From Halorubrum alkaliphilum (GTDB lineage Archaea > Halobacteriota > Halobacteria > Halobacteriales > Haloferacaceae), in NCBI RefSeq assembly GCF_017873815.1, contig NZ_JAGGKQ010000020.1, positions 1 through 49,989 on the forward strand: 49,989 bases of DNA. The letters are read 5' to 3'. Under the pieces are notes generated by a model that had not been told where the DNA came from, searched no databases, and was given only the letters and a program-made list of their open reading frames with translations. Every line of letters starts with the position of its first letter. The stretch's first letter is position 1. Shown here in pieces: positions 1 through 7,502 of the stretch. A program made the translations under genes and the position numbers.

Positions 1-216
1 CGCGGAAGTGGAGAATTACGCTGGATCCTCGTTCAGTGTGTTCAAACAGCGGTTCACCGGTGTAACGATCCGTATCTTGGACGGTTTTACGCTCGATTGA
101 AACAGCGGAAGAATCATCAGATAGCGATCGTCGCAACGGCGCGAAAACTGCTCGTGTCGATCTTCCACATGCTGGAGCGTGAGGAGGTGTATGATCCACC
201 AGAGGTGAGTGCCTGA
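1..216 (+). CDS. IS110-family transposase, C-terminal fragment (5' part outside window)
   Basis: This frame is open from the first base to the TGA at 214-216 and encodes about 71 residues. It has the typical C-terminal pattern of IS110/IS116/IS902 transposases: an LRWIL segment, then a DPYLGRFYARLKQRKNHQ-like stretch, then IAIVATARKLLVSIFHMLE and a short charged tail. That is the helical, serine-containing transposase-20 domain that follows the RuvC-like DEDD domain in these RNA-guided recombinases. Only the C-terminus is visible, so I cannot say whether the gene is intact. A GC-rich palindrome begins at the stop codon. The family call rests on the motif pattern alone, which is distinctive. 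Confidence 0.8.
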   Translation, partial: RGSGELRWILVQCVQTAVHRCNDPYLGRFYARLKQRKNHQIAIVATARKLLVSIFHMLEREEVYDPPEVSA

Positions 217-240
217 GGGCCGCCGGGCCGGCGGCCCTCA
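214..240. repeat. 13-bp inverted repeat at the stop codon of the IS110-type transposase
   Basis: The sequence TGAGGGCCGCCGG (214-226) is followed by one G and then by its exact reverse complement (228-240). The left arm includes the stop codon. It could act as a transcription terminator, or be part of the right end or bridge-RNA region of the IS110-type element. The sequence alone does not decide. Confidence 0.6.
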
Positions 241-526
241 TCGGCCGGTCGCAGCGGTCGTGAGCTACAGCTGTCGCCTTCACGTTCTGACCGCCTGCCG
301 GTTGGTTCCTGAACCATCACGGTGCCTGCTTGCAGTTTCTCTCTCGTGATCAAGATCGGATCGATCCCGGCGAAAAATATAGTATCGCAGACGTGGTTTG
401 TTGAGCTAGCAGGCTTTCATAGGTGTGTAGCACATTGTTGATGGAGAGCATTCTTGCGGATTCGAGATCAACACTGCTGTATGAGATCTCGTACTACAGT
501 GATTCTGACGGCCACCTACCGATAGT
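241..526. other. Intergenic region without a recognisable gene
   Basis: I see no credible coding sequence here. The region probably contains the right flank of the IS110-type element. It holds an imperfect 30-base palindrome centred on AGATCT (472-501), with 9 of 12 arm positions pairing, 26 bases beyond the 3' end of the DUF3267 gene. An AT-rich stretch (373-384) resembles a TATA box, but no gene starts at the expected distance. Confidence 0.4.
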
Positions 527-1408
527 CTACGCGGTCCGTCGCCGGGCGCGGACGTACGCGTAGACGATGCCGACTGCGCCCCCAACGAGAAACACGCCGG
601 ACCCCATCGAGAACTCGACGCCACCGTCCGGCGTCCTGAGAAAGCCGAACACGAACAATAGCGTGTCGGGGACGCCGATTGTCAGCGAGTCGACACCGAG
701 GGCAGCCAACGCGATCGGGGTCAGGACACCGATCACGACTGCGAGCATCAACACGCCGCCTGCGGTTCCGACGACGAGGTCCCAGACGACGGTCGCCGGA
801 GCGGTCTCCCAACGTTCGATCCCGGGCAGTCCGTACACTTCGAGGCCAGTTTCGCTGTCGACAACGGAGACGTCGGCCGGATAGCTCAGTAACGTGAGCG
901 CCATCCAGACGTCGCCGACCGCGCCGCCGGCGTTCAACGCCAGCGGGACGGCGAGCCACGGCCACTCGAAAGCGATCATCACTGGAACGCCAATACCAGT
1001 CAACAGAACCAACGGCGCGAGCGCGACGACGAGAAACTGGTTGCGGGTGAATCGCGTGTCCGTCGTCGCGAACGCGTACGGGAAGACGGCGTAGACGACG
1101 CCGAGGCCGTACCGCGGCGTCCCGCCGAACGCACGGATCGCCGCCCCGTGACAGAGCTCGTGGACAACGATCACCAACGCCATCGATCCCATCACGAACA
1201 GGAACGTAAGGCCGAGATTCCACCAGCCGGCGGTCTCGTCGAATCCGAACTCGGTGACTGTAGCGTCACCCGTCACAAGATAGTACACGAAGAGAAAGCC
1301 GACGAGCGAGACGAGCATTCCGACCGTGCTCACGACCGTCCACTGTAGGACCAGATCACGCGATACGCCGAACTCCGCCAGCAATTCGTCGTTGGTCCCT
1401 CGATCCAT
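527..1408 (-). CDS. DUF3267-type integral membrane zinc peptidase-like protein
   Basis: A 293-residue membrane protein with an HELCH motif (HExxH type) at about residues 95-99 inside a hydrophobic helix, the signature of DUF3267 and site-2-protease-like zincins. There are about six hydrophobic segments: two near the N-terminus, one carrying the motif, and three in the C-terminal half. By family it should be an intramembrane metalloprotease or a degenerate relative; no substrate can be inferred. The ATG at 1408 is supported by a TATA-like GTTATCACT about 30 bases upstream, giving a near-leaderless transcript. It diverges from tsr3. The family call is firm, and the proteolytic activity is inference. 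Confidence 0.8.
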   Translation of the reverse strand: MDRGTNDELLAEFGVSRDLVLQWTVVSTVGMLVSLVGFLFVYYLVTGDATVTEFGFDETAGWWNLGLTFLFVMGSMALVIVVHELCHGAAIRAFGGTPRYGLGVVYAVFPYAFATTDTRFTRNQFLVVALAPLVLLTGIGVPVMIAFEWPWLAVPLALNAGGAVGDVWMALTLLSYPADVSVVDSETGLEVYGLPGIERWETAPATVVWDLVVGTAGGVLMLAVVIGVLTPIALAALGVDSLTIGVPDTLLFVFGFLRTPDGGVEFSMGSGVFLVGGAVGIVYAYVRARRRTA

Positions 1409-1560
1409 TGTTCTATTACTAGAAGATAGCCAAGTGATAACGTTCGTCCTAATGGCGATTGATATAGGGAAAGTAGGTAAACAGGTGTGTCATCTGGCCG
1501 AGTTCGATTTCGAGGACAACGAATGAGTCGCTGTAGACACCATGGGTCGCTCCGCATCCC

Positions 1561-1566
1561 TTTTAT
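1561..1566 (+). promoter_or_regulatory. TATA box that fixes the GTG start of tsr3
   Basis: TTTTAT at 1561-1566 lies 23-28 bases before the GTG at 1589, the spacing of haloarchaeal leaderless promoters. It therefore argues against the upstream ATG at 1487 as the start. Confidence 0.6.
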
Positions 1567-1588
1567 TCGCTACCGTCGATCCTCACTC

Positions 1589-2092
1589 GTGGACCTCCAC
1601 GTTCGGTACGAGGGCGACGACGACCCTGATAAGTGTACGGCACGGAAGCTCGCGCGGTTCGACCTCACAACGCTCCACCGCTCCGACCGTGCCACCCCGT
1701 ACGGGGTCGTCCTCAATCCGCACGCCGAGCGTGCCCTCTCGCCCGCCGACGCCGACCTCGCCCGCGAGAACACGCTGGTCGCACTCGACTGTTCGTGGGA
1801 GTCAGCCGGCGAGAAGCAGTTTACCCTCCCCGGCGAGCATCGTGCCCTCCCCTATCTCGTCGCCGGCAACCCGGTGAACTTCGGTCGGCCCATGCAGCTC
1901 ACGACGGTCGAGGCGTTCGCGGCCGCACTGGCCATCCTCGGCGAGTCGGACCACGCCGAGCGGATCATGGCGAAGTTCACCTGGGGTGAGACGTTCCTCG
2001 AACTCAACGAGGAGCCCCTTCGGCGCTACGCCGACTGCGAGGACTCCGCCGAGATCGTCGCGATCCAACAGGAGTACCTCGACCGGGAGTGA
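1589..2092 (+). CDS. tsr3: Tsr3-type 16S rRNA aminocarboxypropyltransferase (DUF367)
   Basis: A 167-residue protein beginning [18 protein letters not shown], the conserved N-terminus of archaeal Tsr3. Other family blocks are [43 protein letters not shown] and AALAILGE. Tsr3 uses S-adenosylmethionine to transfer a 3-amino-3-carboxypropyl group to a modified uridine in small-subunit rRNA late in ribosome assembly. The frame extends upstream to an ATG at 1487, but the extra 34 residues are Arg-rich and unlike the acidic proteome, and a TATA box sits 23-28 bases before the GTG at 1589. I take that GTG as a leaderless start. It is divergent from the DUF3267 gene. Confidence 0.9.
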   Translation: MDLHVRYEGDDDPDKCTARKLARFDLTTLHRSDRATPYGVVLNPHAERALSPADADLARENTLVALDCSWESAGEKQFTLPGEHRALPYLVAGNPVNFGRPMQLTTVEAFAAALAILGESDHAERIMAKFTWGETFLELNEEPLRRYADCEDSAEIVAIQQEYLDRE

Positions 2093-2194
2093 CCGGCTCG
2101 ACGACTCCGTTGATCGCGGTCGTCGGTGCGCACCGATCCGTGCGAGGAGGGGTGAAACGAGCCTTTTTCATCGAACCGACCGTACGGTCGATCG

Positions 2195-2668
2195 ATGGTT
2201 ACAACAGGTGACATCGCGCCCACGTTCACTGCGACGATCGGAACGAGCGATCATGAGCCGTTCGATCTCGACGACTACCTCGGTGACGGGCCGGTCGTGC
2301 TCGCCTTCTTCCCCGGAGCGTTCACGCCGCCGTGTACCAACGAGATGATCGCGTTTCAGGAGCACGCCGACGCCTTCGACGACGCGGGCGCGACCCTGTT
2401 CGGCGTCAGTGCCGACTCGCCGTTCTCGCAGGGCGCGTTCCGCGAGGAGCACGGGATCGAGTTCGACCTCGTGAGCGACATGGACGGCGACGCGATCCGG
2501 GCGTACGGGCTGGAGATGGACATCCCCGACCTCGGACTCCACGGCATCGCCAACCGTGCGGTCTTCGTGCTCGACGACAAGGGCGAGGTCGTCTACAGTT
2601 GGATCGCCGACGACCCGACGAACGAGCCGGCGTACGAGGCCGTGCTCGACGCCGCGCAGTCCGTCTGA
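2195..2668 (+). CDS. Peroxiredoxin (AhpC/TSA, Bcp-like redoxin)
   Basis: A 157-residue thioredoxin-fold peroxiredoxin with the active-site pattern PGAFTPPCTNEM; Cys47 is the peroxidatic cysteine and the only cysteine in the protein. It should reduce hydrogen peroxide or organic peroxides in the cytoplasm. With no resolving cysteine it must use a 1-Cys mechanism and an external thiol partner. The length is normal for the family. A T-rich TATA element (CTTTTTCAT, 2163-2171) lies about 24-32 bases before the ATG, so the transcript is probably leaderless. A thioredoxin gene occurs elsewhere in the window, but pairing them is speculation. Confidence 0.88.
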   Translation: MVTTGDIAPTFTATIGTSDHEPFDLDDYLGDGPVVLAFFPGAFTPPCTNEMIAFQEHADAFDDAGATLFGVSADSPFSQGAFREEHGIEFDLVSDMDGDAIRAYGLEMDIPDLGLHGIANRAVFVLDDKGEVVYSWIADDPTNEPAYEAVLDAAQSV

Positions 2669-2700
2669 GAGCCGAGCTCTCGCGTTCGTTCACGCTCGTT

Positions 2701-3063
2701 TCAGTCTCCGAGTACGCCGCCGATCATCCCCGCGAGCGCGGAGTCGATCGCGAACAGGAACGTCAGGAACAGCCCGATTACGAGGACGCCGGCCCCGCCG
2801 AGCAGGCTTCCGACCGGTCCGCCGACGAGCCCGACGAGGCTGCCGAACGCGGCGAGGACGAGCGTGATCGCGATACCCGTCACCGACCCTGCGAGGAGTC
2901 CGTGCCAGCCGCCCGAGAGCAGCCCGCCGCCGGCAACGTATCCGGCGACGAACCCGCCGATCAGCCCCGCGCCGATGTGGCCGATCACGGGCGCGGCCGA
3001 CGCGATCAGTCCGGCGATGAACATCACCACGAATCCGTAGCCGACCGCACGGAGATCGGTCAT
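2701..3063 (-). CDS. DUF5518-like small membrane protein
   Basis: A glycine-rich protein of about 120 residues with four hydrophobic segments (residues about 6-24, 27-48, 55-85 and 90-115), matching haloarchaeal DUF5518 proteins of this size. The function is unknown. The frame extends to 3222, but that extension is hydrophilic and crosses the promoter. I prefer the ATG at 3063, preceded by a GGTGA Shine-Dalgarno-like element; an ATG at 3090 is the alternative. The AT-rich promoter at 3126-3135 is shared with the divergent membrane gene starting at 3158. Confidence 0.7.
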   Translation of the reverse strand: MTDLRAVGYGFVVMFIAGLIASAAPVIGHIGAGLIGGFVAGYVAGGGLLSGGWHGLLAGSVTGIAITLVLAAFGSLVGLVGGPVGSLLGGAGVLVIGLFLTFLFAIDSALAGMIGGVLGD

Positions 3064-3125
3064 ACCGGGACTTTCACCGGGAACGGTCATAAGTCCGCCG
3101 TCGGCGACGTGGTCTCGGACGACGT

Positions 3126-3135
3126 TTTTTATATC
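3126..3135. promoter_or_regulatory. Shared TATA element between divergent membrane genes
   Basis: TTTTTATATC reads as a TATA box in both directions. It lies 24-32 bases before the ATG of the + strand gene at 3158, and the expected minus-strand start falls 10-40 bases before the two candidate starts of the DUF5518-like gene. Confidence 0.5.
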
Positions 3136-3157
3136 GAACCACCGTAACCGGGGATGT

Positions 3158-4177
3158 ATGCCCTCCGAACGCGGGAGCCGCGGTACGGCGACCGTGTCCG
3201 ACGCGTCGACCGCCGGGGACACCTCGGTGACCGATCACGTTACGGCCACGGACGCCGACGGTGACGCCCGGCCCGAGACGAGCGATCGCGACACCGCCGC
3301 CATCGACGCGATCGCGTGGGGACCAGTTCGCCACGACCGACTCCGGTCGATGGTCGTCGGGTTCGGGCTGGCAATCGTCCTCGGCGTGGCGGTGGTCGGT
3401 GCCGCGCTCGCGTCGACGGTCGTCTCGGCGCTCACCGACCTCTCGCCAAGCGCAGCGCCCTCGTTTCTGACGGGAGCGAGCCCCGGAGAGGCGTTCGTCA
3501 CCCTCGTCTTCGTCCTCGTCATCGCCATCCTGACCGTCCCCTACCTCTACCTCTCCTACGGCGAGTGGGGTCGAGAGGACGGTTCGATCCGCGAGCGACT
3601 CCCCGGCCTCTCCTCGCTCCGTCCCGGCTGGCTCCTCCTCGGCGCGGCGGTCCCGCTCTCGCTGTGGGCGACCGGCGTTGAGTGGACGGCATTCGGCCTG
3701 CGACTGCCGTTCGCGATACTCCTGCTCGTTCCGCTGGTGCTGCTGTGGGAGGGAGCCGAGGTCACGTTGGATCCGCGGGCACACACGGTCAAGCGGACGT
3801 ATCCCGTACGGGGTCGGAGCCGGACCGACGACCTGAACGCGGTCGTCCGCACCCGCCGGATCGACCTTCCCCGCGCGGACACGGTGTTCCTGCTTGCGTA
3901 CCGCGGCAACGAGTGGTACCGCTCGACGCCGTGGCTGACGGTCCCGCGGGACCGGGCCGACGCGGTCGAGGACGCCCTCGACGACGTTCTCACCGGTTCC
4001 GACGGTCCGGACCGCGCGAGCGTCCCGGAGCGCGCCCTCCTCGCGCTGGTGGGGAGCACGACGCTCGTGTTCGGGCTCGCGCTGTCGGCCGCCGGCGAAG
4101 GTGGTGCGGGACTCGCGCTCGGGCTGTTGTCCGCACCGTTCACCCTGATCTTCCTCGCGCTCGCCGCCCGGCTCTGA
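3158..4177 (+). CDS. Haloarchaeal integral membrane protein of unknown function
   Basis: A 339-residue protein with a hydrophilic acidic N-terminus (about 1-60), two hydrophobic helices (about 66-90 and 112-132), a further pair (about 158-192), a soluble domain (about 195-275) and two C-terminal helices (about 286-338). The soluble part contains an EVTLDPRAHTVKRTYPVRG-type beta-rich segment, resembling the PH-like domains of bacterial membrane-anchored DUF304-type proteins, but the match is loose. A TATA element ends 24 bases before the ATG, so the transcript is leaderless. No function can be assigned. Confidence 0.75.
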   Translation: MPSERGSRGTATVSDASTAGDTSVTDHVTATDADGDARPETSDRDTAAIDAIAWGPVRHDRLRSMVVGFGLAIVLGVAVVGAALASTVVSALTDLSPSAAPSFLTGASPGEAFVTLVFVLVIAILTVPYLYLSYGEWGREDGSIRERLPGLSSLRPGWLLLGAAVPLSLWATGVEWTAFGLRLPFAILLLVPLVLLWEGAEVTLDPRAHTVKRTYPVRGRSRTDDLNAVVRTRRIDLPRADTVFLLAYRGNEWYRSTPWLTVPRDRADAVEDALDDVLTGSDGPDRASVPERALLALVGSTTLVFGLALSAAGEGGAGLALGLLSAPFTLIFLALAARL

Positions 4178-4277
4178 TACGACTCCGGCTCTGATTCGGC
4201 CCCGCCCCTGATGTGACCCCCGGCTCGCGACCGCCGCCACCGGACGACTCAAATACGCATGTGCCCTCCTTTCGAGT

Positions 4278-4577
4278 ATGGACCGAAAACGCCTGGAGCG
4301 GGCACTTGCCGACGAGTTCGGTGGGACCGCCGCACAACGGCGTGCAGTGGCGAGGGCGGCACGCGACCTGTCTGACTCGGGGAAACCGTCACGCGACCGT
4401 GGCCACGGCCTGACCGTTCCGGCGGTGGTCCGACACCTCTCCGACGCTCCCGACGGCTCCTCGCTCGTCGACCGATGGAACTGGTGGATGGGTGCGTTGG
4501 AGGCGGCCTACGGCGGCTACGACTACTTCACGGTTCGGTTCGTCGAGGACGACGAGGAAGCCGGGCTCCGCCGATGA
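4278..4577 (+). CDS. Small haloarchaeal protein of unknown function; stop codon lies in an IS200/IS605-type end
   Basis: A 99-residue protein, basic in the first half and acidic and aromatic-rich near the C-terminus (WNWWMG, GGYDYF). I do not recognise the family. An AAATAC TATA-like element (4251-4256) lies 22-27 bases before the ATG, consistent with a leaderless transcript. Its TGA (4575-4577) is the first three bases of TGACATCCTCC, the terminal sequence of the IS1341-type element found intact at 33-34.75 kb. The last codons may therefore have been reshaped by an insertion, and the original C-terminus may have been longer. Confidence 0.6.
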   Translation: MDRKRLERALADEFGGTAAQRRAVARAARDLSDSGKPSRDRGHGLTVPAVVRHLSDAPDGSSLVDRWNWWMGALEAAYGGYDYFTVRFVEDDEEAGLRR

Positions 4578-4616
4578 CATCCTCCGCGCCGTGAACGGCG
4601 GGATTCTCTCGCTGTA
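4575..4616 (-). mobile_element. Remnant right end of an IS1341-type (IS200/IS605) element
   Basis: TGACATCCTCC, one changed base, the hairpin CGCCGT-GA-ACGGCG (4587-4600) and a GGG...TCTCGC tail match the reverse complement of the right end of the intact element (34710-34750). Similarity fades after about 40 bases. No tnpB reading frame or left end is present beside it, so it is a decayed remnant or a minimal end-only copy. The region from 4617 to 4766 holds no gene I can support. Confidence 0.65.
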
Positions 4617-4766
4617 TCAAGATAGTCGGGGATGGGAGTCACACCGGGCGGAGCGTGACCCGGATCCGGCCCGCCGGATCCACTGGCAGGCGTACCGAGC
4701 CGTTCACTTTCAGTTTCACTCCGGGCATGGCTCGCTTATACGTTGGTAGCGGCTCGATCGGTAGTC

Positions 4767-4946
4767 ATGAGCGTGTCAACGAGCGACCAGCCGCGATACG
4801 GTGTGCCGACGCGCGTGGACGTCACCAAGTGCCGAACCGACCGGATCACGGACCGTGCTCGATCGAACCGGGTTGACAACAGCGAAGTGTATCTCGAACG
4901 TCGGGGTGGCCGGACGTTCCTCGTGACCGCCCCGTCCGAGCGCTGA
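4767..4946 (+). CDS. Small protein of unknown function (59 aa)
   Basis: This frame encodes 59 residues beginning MSVSTSDQPRYGVPTRVDV and ending with a beta-hairpin-like EVYLERRGGRTFLVTAP segment. Support comes from a good TATA box, CTTATACG at 4734-4741, 26-33 bases before the ATG, and from codon use that fits its neighbours. It is an isolated gene between the IS remnant and gapB. I do not recognise a family. Confidence 0.5.
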   Translation: MSVSTSDQPRYGVPTRVDVTKCRTDRITDRARSNRVDNSEVYLERRGGRTFLVTAPSER

Positions 4947-4980
4947 GTCGGAGCGTCGTCGTCTCGCGCGTCGCTGGCGG

Positions 4981-6048
4981 TCAGTCGTCTGCCGTGATCG
5001 AGTCCGGCAGTTCCGTATCCGTATCAAGACGGCTCTCTAGTCCGACGCCGAGCGCTTGGTCCGTCGTCGCCATCGACTCGGCCGCCGCCGTGTCGGTCGC
5101 CATCGCGCGGATCGCGTCGACGTTCTCGGGGACCACGTCCGCCTCCTGATGGACGTTCTGGAACAGGTAGAGGTCGCGGCCGGAGACGTGGACGGACTCC
5201 CCCCACAGACAGTTCTCCCAGAGGTCGCCACGGGGACGGCCGAGATCCATCGCGTACTCCTTGAGCGCGCCAGCGCCGTCGATGCCCGCGCCTTCGGGGA
5301 TGAGGAACAGCCGGGACTCGTCCGCGAGCAGCCGGCGAACCTCGTCGGCCGTCGGCGTCGTTTCGAGCGTGACGTTGACGCTGTGGGTGTGCATCGCAGT
5401 GACGGGCGCTTTCAGCGCGGCGGTGTCGACGTCGACGCCGGGGAGCACCGTGTTCACGTCCGGACCGTGGTGGGAGGGGAGACCCACGGGGTCCGGGACG
5501 ATGTCGTTGATCGGCCCCCGGTCGGTCTGGGCGGGGTCCCCGCCCCGTCGTATGAGCGTGACTCGCGCCGTTTCGACGCCGAAGGACTCCGCGACGGGTG
5601 CGAGGAGTCTGGCGAGTCCCGTGGAGTTACAGGAGACGACTCGAACGGCGTCGGCGTCGCGGGCGGTCTCGAAGGCGGTGCGAGCGGTGAACGAGGCGTC
5701 GGCAACGGTGGCGTCCTCGCCGCCCTGGAACACGACGCGGACGTCGTGAGCGTCGTAGATATCGCGGTTTTGGGCACCCACGCCGGCGGGGCAGCAGTCG
5801 ACGACGACATCGACATCAGCGAGAAGATCCGAGAGGGTGCCGGCCGGCGGGAGTCCGACGGCCTCGAACTCGTCCGTTCGGTCGGGGTCGGCCGCGTAGA
5901 GGTCGTACTCCCGTTTGACTGCCGACTCCGCCTCGTGGTTCGGACTCCGCTTTGCGACGCCACGGAGCACCATGTCGGGTTGGGCCGCGACCGCGTCCGC
6001 GACCCGTTTCCCGATCGTCCCGTAGCCGTTCACGCCCACTTGGATCAT
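4981..6048 (-). CDS. gapB: Type II glyceraldehyde-3-phosphate dehydrogenase (NAD(P)-dependent)
   Basis: A 355-residue archaeal type II GAPDH. The N-terminal Rossmann motif is GVNGYGTIG (about 5-13) and the catalytic cysteine is Cys140 in VSCNST. The family blocks [21 protein letters not shown] and [10 protein letters not shown] are also present. It interconverts glyceraldehyde-3-phosphate and 1,3-bisphosphoglycerate; in haloarchaea the type II enzyme serves mainly gluconeogenesis. The length is normal. Upstream is a TATA-like CATTATCGG, and above that a sequence resembling a TrmB binding site (6105-6120). The gene diverges from the aminopeptidase gene. Confidence 0.93.
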   Translation of the reverse strand: MIQVGVNGYGTIGKRVADAVAAQPDMVLRGVAKRSPNHEAESAVKREYDLYAADPDRTDEFEAVGLPPAGTLSDLLADVDVVVDCCPAGVGAQNRDIYDAHDVRVVFQGGEDATVADASFTARTAFETARDADAVRVVSCNSTGLARLLAPVAESFGVETARVTLIRRGGDPAQTDRGPINDIVPDPVGLPSHHGPDVNTVLPGVDVDTAALKAPVTAMHTHSVNVTLETTPTADEVRRLLADESRLFLIPEGAGIDGAGALKEYAMDLGRPRGDLWENCLWGESVHVSGRDLYLFQNVHQEADVVPENVDAIRAMATDTAAAESMATTDQALGVGLESRLDTDTELPDSITADD

Positions 6049-6099
6049 ATCTTTACGCCCACCGTCGCCACCGATAATGTTTTCGGTGAAATTAGATGG

Positions 6100-6136
6100 G
6101 AATTAACTACGGTGTGAGTAACGCATCGGTTAATTC
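6100..6136. promoter_or_regulatory. Inverted repeat and TrmB-like site upstream of gapB
   Basis: GAATTAAC (6100-6107) is repeated inverted as GTTAATTC (6129-6136). Within this, AACT-N7-GAGTA (6105-6120) differs at one base from the TACT-N7-8-GAGTA motif I recall for the haloarchaeal sugar regulator TrmB. It lies upstream of the gapB TATA element, the position associated with activation in that system. The motif match is seen in the sequence; the regulator is inferred. Confidence 0.4.
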
Positions 6137-6269
6137 GGGAGATAAAAGCGTGTAAGCGGGTTATTACATAAAGTATCGTAAACGGTTGGGCACACCTATT
6201 ATCGACGACTGAAACGAGTGCGACCGGTCGATGACAAGGACTAACGCCCGCCGAAACCGAGACACGGAC

Positions 6270-7220
6270 ATGAGCGATCACCTCACGGAGGCGGCTCGAA
6301 CCGCAGTCGACCAGTGTCTCCGCGTTCGGTCCGACGAGTCAGTCGTCGTCGTTACCGATGACGAGCGCGAACCGGTCGGCGAGGCGCTGTACGCGGCCGC
6401 CGCCGCCGTCACCGACGACGCCACGCTCCTCCGGTACCCCCCGAGCGAGCAGCACGGGACGGAGCCACCCGCGCCCGTCGCCGCCGCGATGGCCGAGAGC
6501 GATGTCTTCCTCGCTCCGACGACCAAAAGCCTGAGCCACACTCGCGCACGGGGTGCCGCCTGCGACGCCGGCGCACGGGGCGCGACGCTTCCGGGAATCA
6601 CGGAGGACGTGTTCGTCACCGGTCTCGACGCCGACTACGCCGCGATCGACGAGGCGTGTTCGGCCGTGCTCGACGCGGTCGGCGATGCCGACGAGATCCG
6701 AGTGACCTCGCCCGCGGGCACCGACGTCACGTTCGGGATCGGCGACCGCGAGTGGCTCGCCGACACCGGGTCCGTCCACGCGCCCGGCGAGTTCTCGAAC
6801 CTGCCGGCCGGCGAGGTGTTCGTCGCGCCCGAGACCGCGACCGGCACCTACGTCGTCGACGGGACGATGATGCCCCACGGGCTGCTCGCGGAGGGACAAG
6901 AGCTGACCTTCGAGGTCGAGGACGGACTCGTCACGTCCGTCAGCGACGACGCGGTCCGCGGAGAGCTGGAGACCGCCGCGGAGTCGGTCGGCGACGCCGC
7001 CTACAACCTCGCGGAACTCGGCATCGGTACCAACGTCGGCGTCAACGAACTCGTCGGCTCCGTCCTCCTCGACGAGAAGGCGGGCGGCACGGTCCACATC
7101 GCGATCGGCGACGACGCCGGGATCGGCGGCGAGACTGACGCGCCCGTCCATCTCGACGGGATCCTCCGGAATCCGACCGTCTACGCCGACGGCGAGGAGA
7201 TCGAACTCCCAAGCGCGTAG
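6270..7220 (+). CDS. M29-like aminopeptidase (leucyl aminopeptidase family)
   Basis: A 316-residue protein with the conserved blocks of family M29 metallo-aminopeptidases: GEFSNLPAGEVFVAPE (Glu metal ligands, about residues 180-195), AELGIGTN (about 247) and EKAGGTVHIAIGDD with a downstream HLD (about 272-305). It is shorter at the N-terminus than the roughly 400-residue enzymes of thermophilic bacteria, as is usual for the haloarchaeal branch. I chose the ATG at 6270 because the next start upstream (6231) adds 13 Arg-rich residues. However, a TATA-like CTATTATCG near 6197 would place the transcript start close to 6231, so that start remains possible. Confidence 0.8.
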   Translation: MSDHLTEAARTAVDQCLRVRSDESVVVVTDDEREPVGEALYAAAAAVTDDATLLRYPPSEQHGTEPPAPVAAAMAESDVFLAPTTKSLSHTRARGAACDAGARGATLPGITEDVFVTGLDADYAAIDEACSAVLDAVGDADEIRVTSPAGTDVTFGIGDREWLADTGSVHAPGEFSNLPAGEVFVAPETATGTYVVDGTMMPHGLLAEGQELTFEVEDGLVTSVSDDAVRGELETAAESVGDAAYNLAELGIGTNVGVNELVGSVLLDEKAGGTVHIAIGDDAGIGGETDAPVHLDGILRNPTVYADGEEIELPSA

Positions 7221-7251
7221 CGAGGGTGCGCGGCTCGGAGACGGGCCGAGT

Positions 7252-7261
7252 ATTTATAAGT
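7252..7261 (+). repeat. 10-base direct repeat (left copy) flanking RNA copy 1, also a TATA box
   Basis: ATTTATAAGT occurs here and again at 7503-7512, bracketing the structured region. This copy also forms a strong TATA box, seven bases upstream of the conserved 13-base GC box. Confidence 0.7.
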
Positions 7262-7267
7262 GAACGT

Positions 7268-7501
7268 TGCGGTGGCGCGCACCTCTGAGCGCCCATCGGG
7301 CGCGAAGAGCACCGCGCGAGGGAGGCCGGGCGGGCGCTTATAAGCGCCCGCCCGCCGAGGCTGGGGAGGTGTGAGGTGCTGTGCGGTTGCGGTTCGGGTG
7401 GGACGCAAAGGGGCAGTCGCCGGACCACGTCCGGCTGCCAGAGGCGCGTAGCGCCTCGCGGCTGGGGCTTTGGAGGAGTTCACTGCCGATCCAGTATCGG
7501 C
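7268..7501 (+). ncRNA. Candidate structured non-coding RNA, copy 1
   Basis: The region has no plausible reading frame but a dense, ordered set of features shared with 16818-17135. They are: the box TGCGGTGGCGCGC (7268-7280); a hairpin GCGCCC-ATC-GGGCGC (7289-7303); a perfect 28-base palindrome (7327-7354); the block CGAGGCTGGGGAGGTGTG (7356-7373); the block GCGGTTGCGGT...GGGTGGGAC-CAAAGGGGCAG (7383-7416); a hairpin over 7412-7439; GAGGCGC-GTA-GCGCCTC (7441-7457); GGCTGGGGCTTTGGAGG (7460-7475); and a closing hairpin GCCGAT/ATCGGC (7485-7501). Stem sequences differ from copy 2 while pairing is kept, which is covariation expected of a functional RNA. It lies in a 317-base gap between the aminopeptidase and the beta-propeller gene. 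The exact 5' end is unknown: a start about 27 bases after the TATA box would fall near 7282. It does not resemble RNase P RNA, SRP RNA or tRNA. Confidence 0.6.
7327..7354. repeat. Perfect 28-bp palindrome with TTATAA centre inside RNA copy 1
   Basis: CGGGCGGGCGCTTA (7327-7340) is followed directly by its reverse complement. In RNA it would form a long stem with a small loop, equivalent to the 16889-16917 hairpin of copy 2. In DNA the centre is also a TATA-like TTATAA. Confidence 0.85.
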
Positions 7502-7502
7502 G

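Noticed and set aside
527-1223. Overlapping minus-strand frame within the DUF3267 gene
   Set aside because: Arg-rich shadow frame; the other frame has HExxH and membrane helices.
7042-7483. Minus-strand reading frames across RNA copy 1
   Set aside because: They are Arg/Ser/Pro-rich with no conserved motif and result from GC-rich antisense sequence; the conserved features are hairpins, not codons.
7268-7501. RNase P RNA, SRP 7S RNA or a T-box/riboswitch
   Set aside because: None of the conserved cores I know for those RNAs can be found, and two copies in 10 kb argue against RNase P or SRP RNA.
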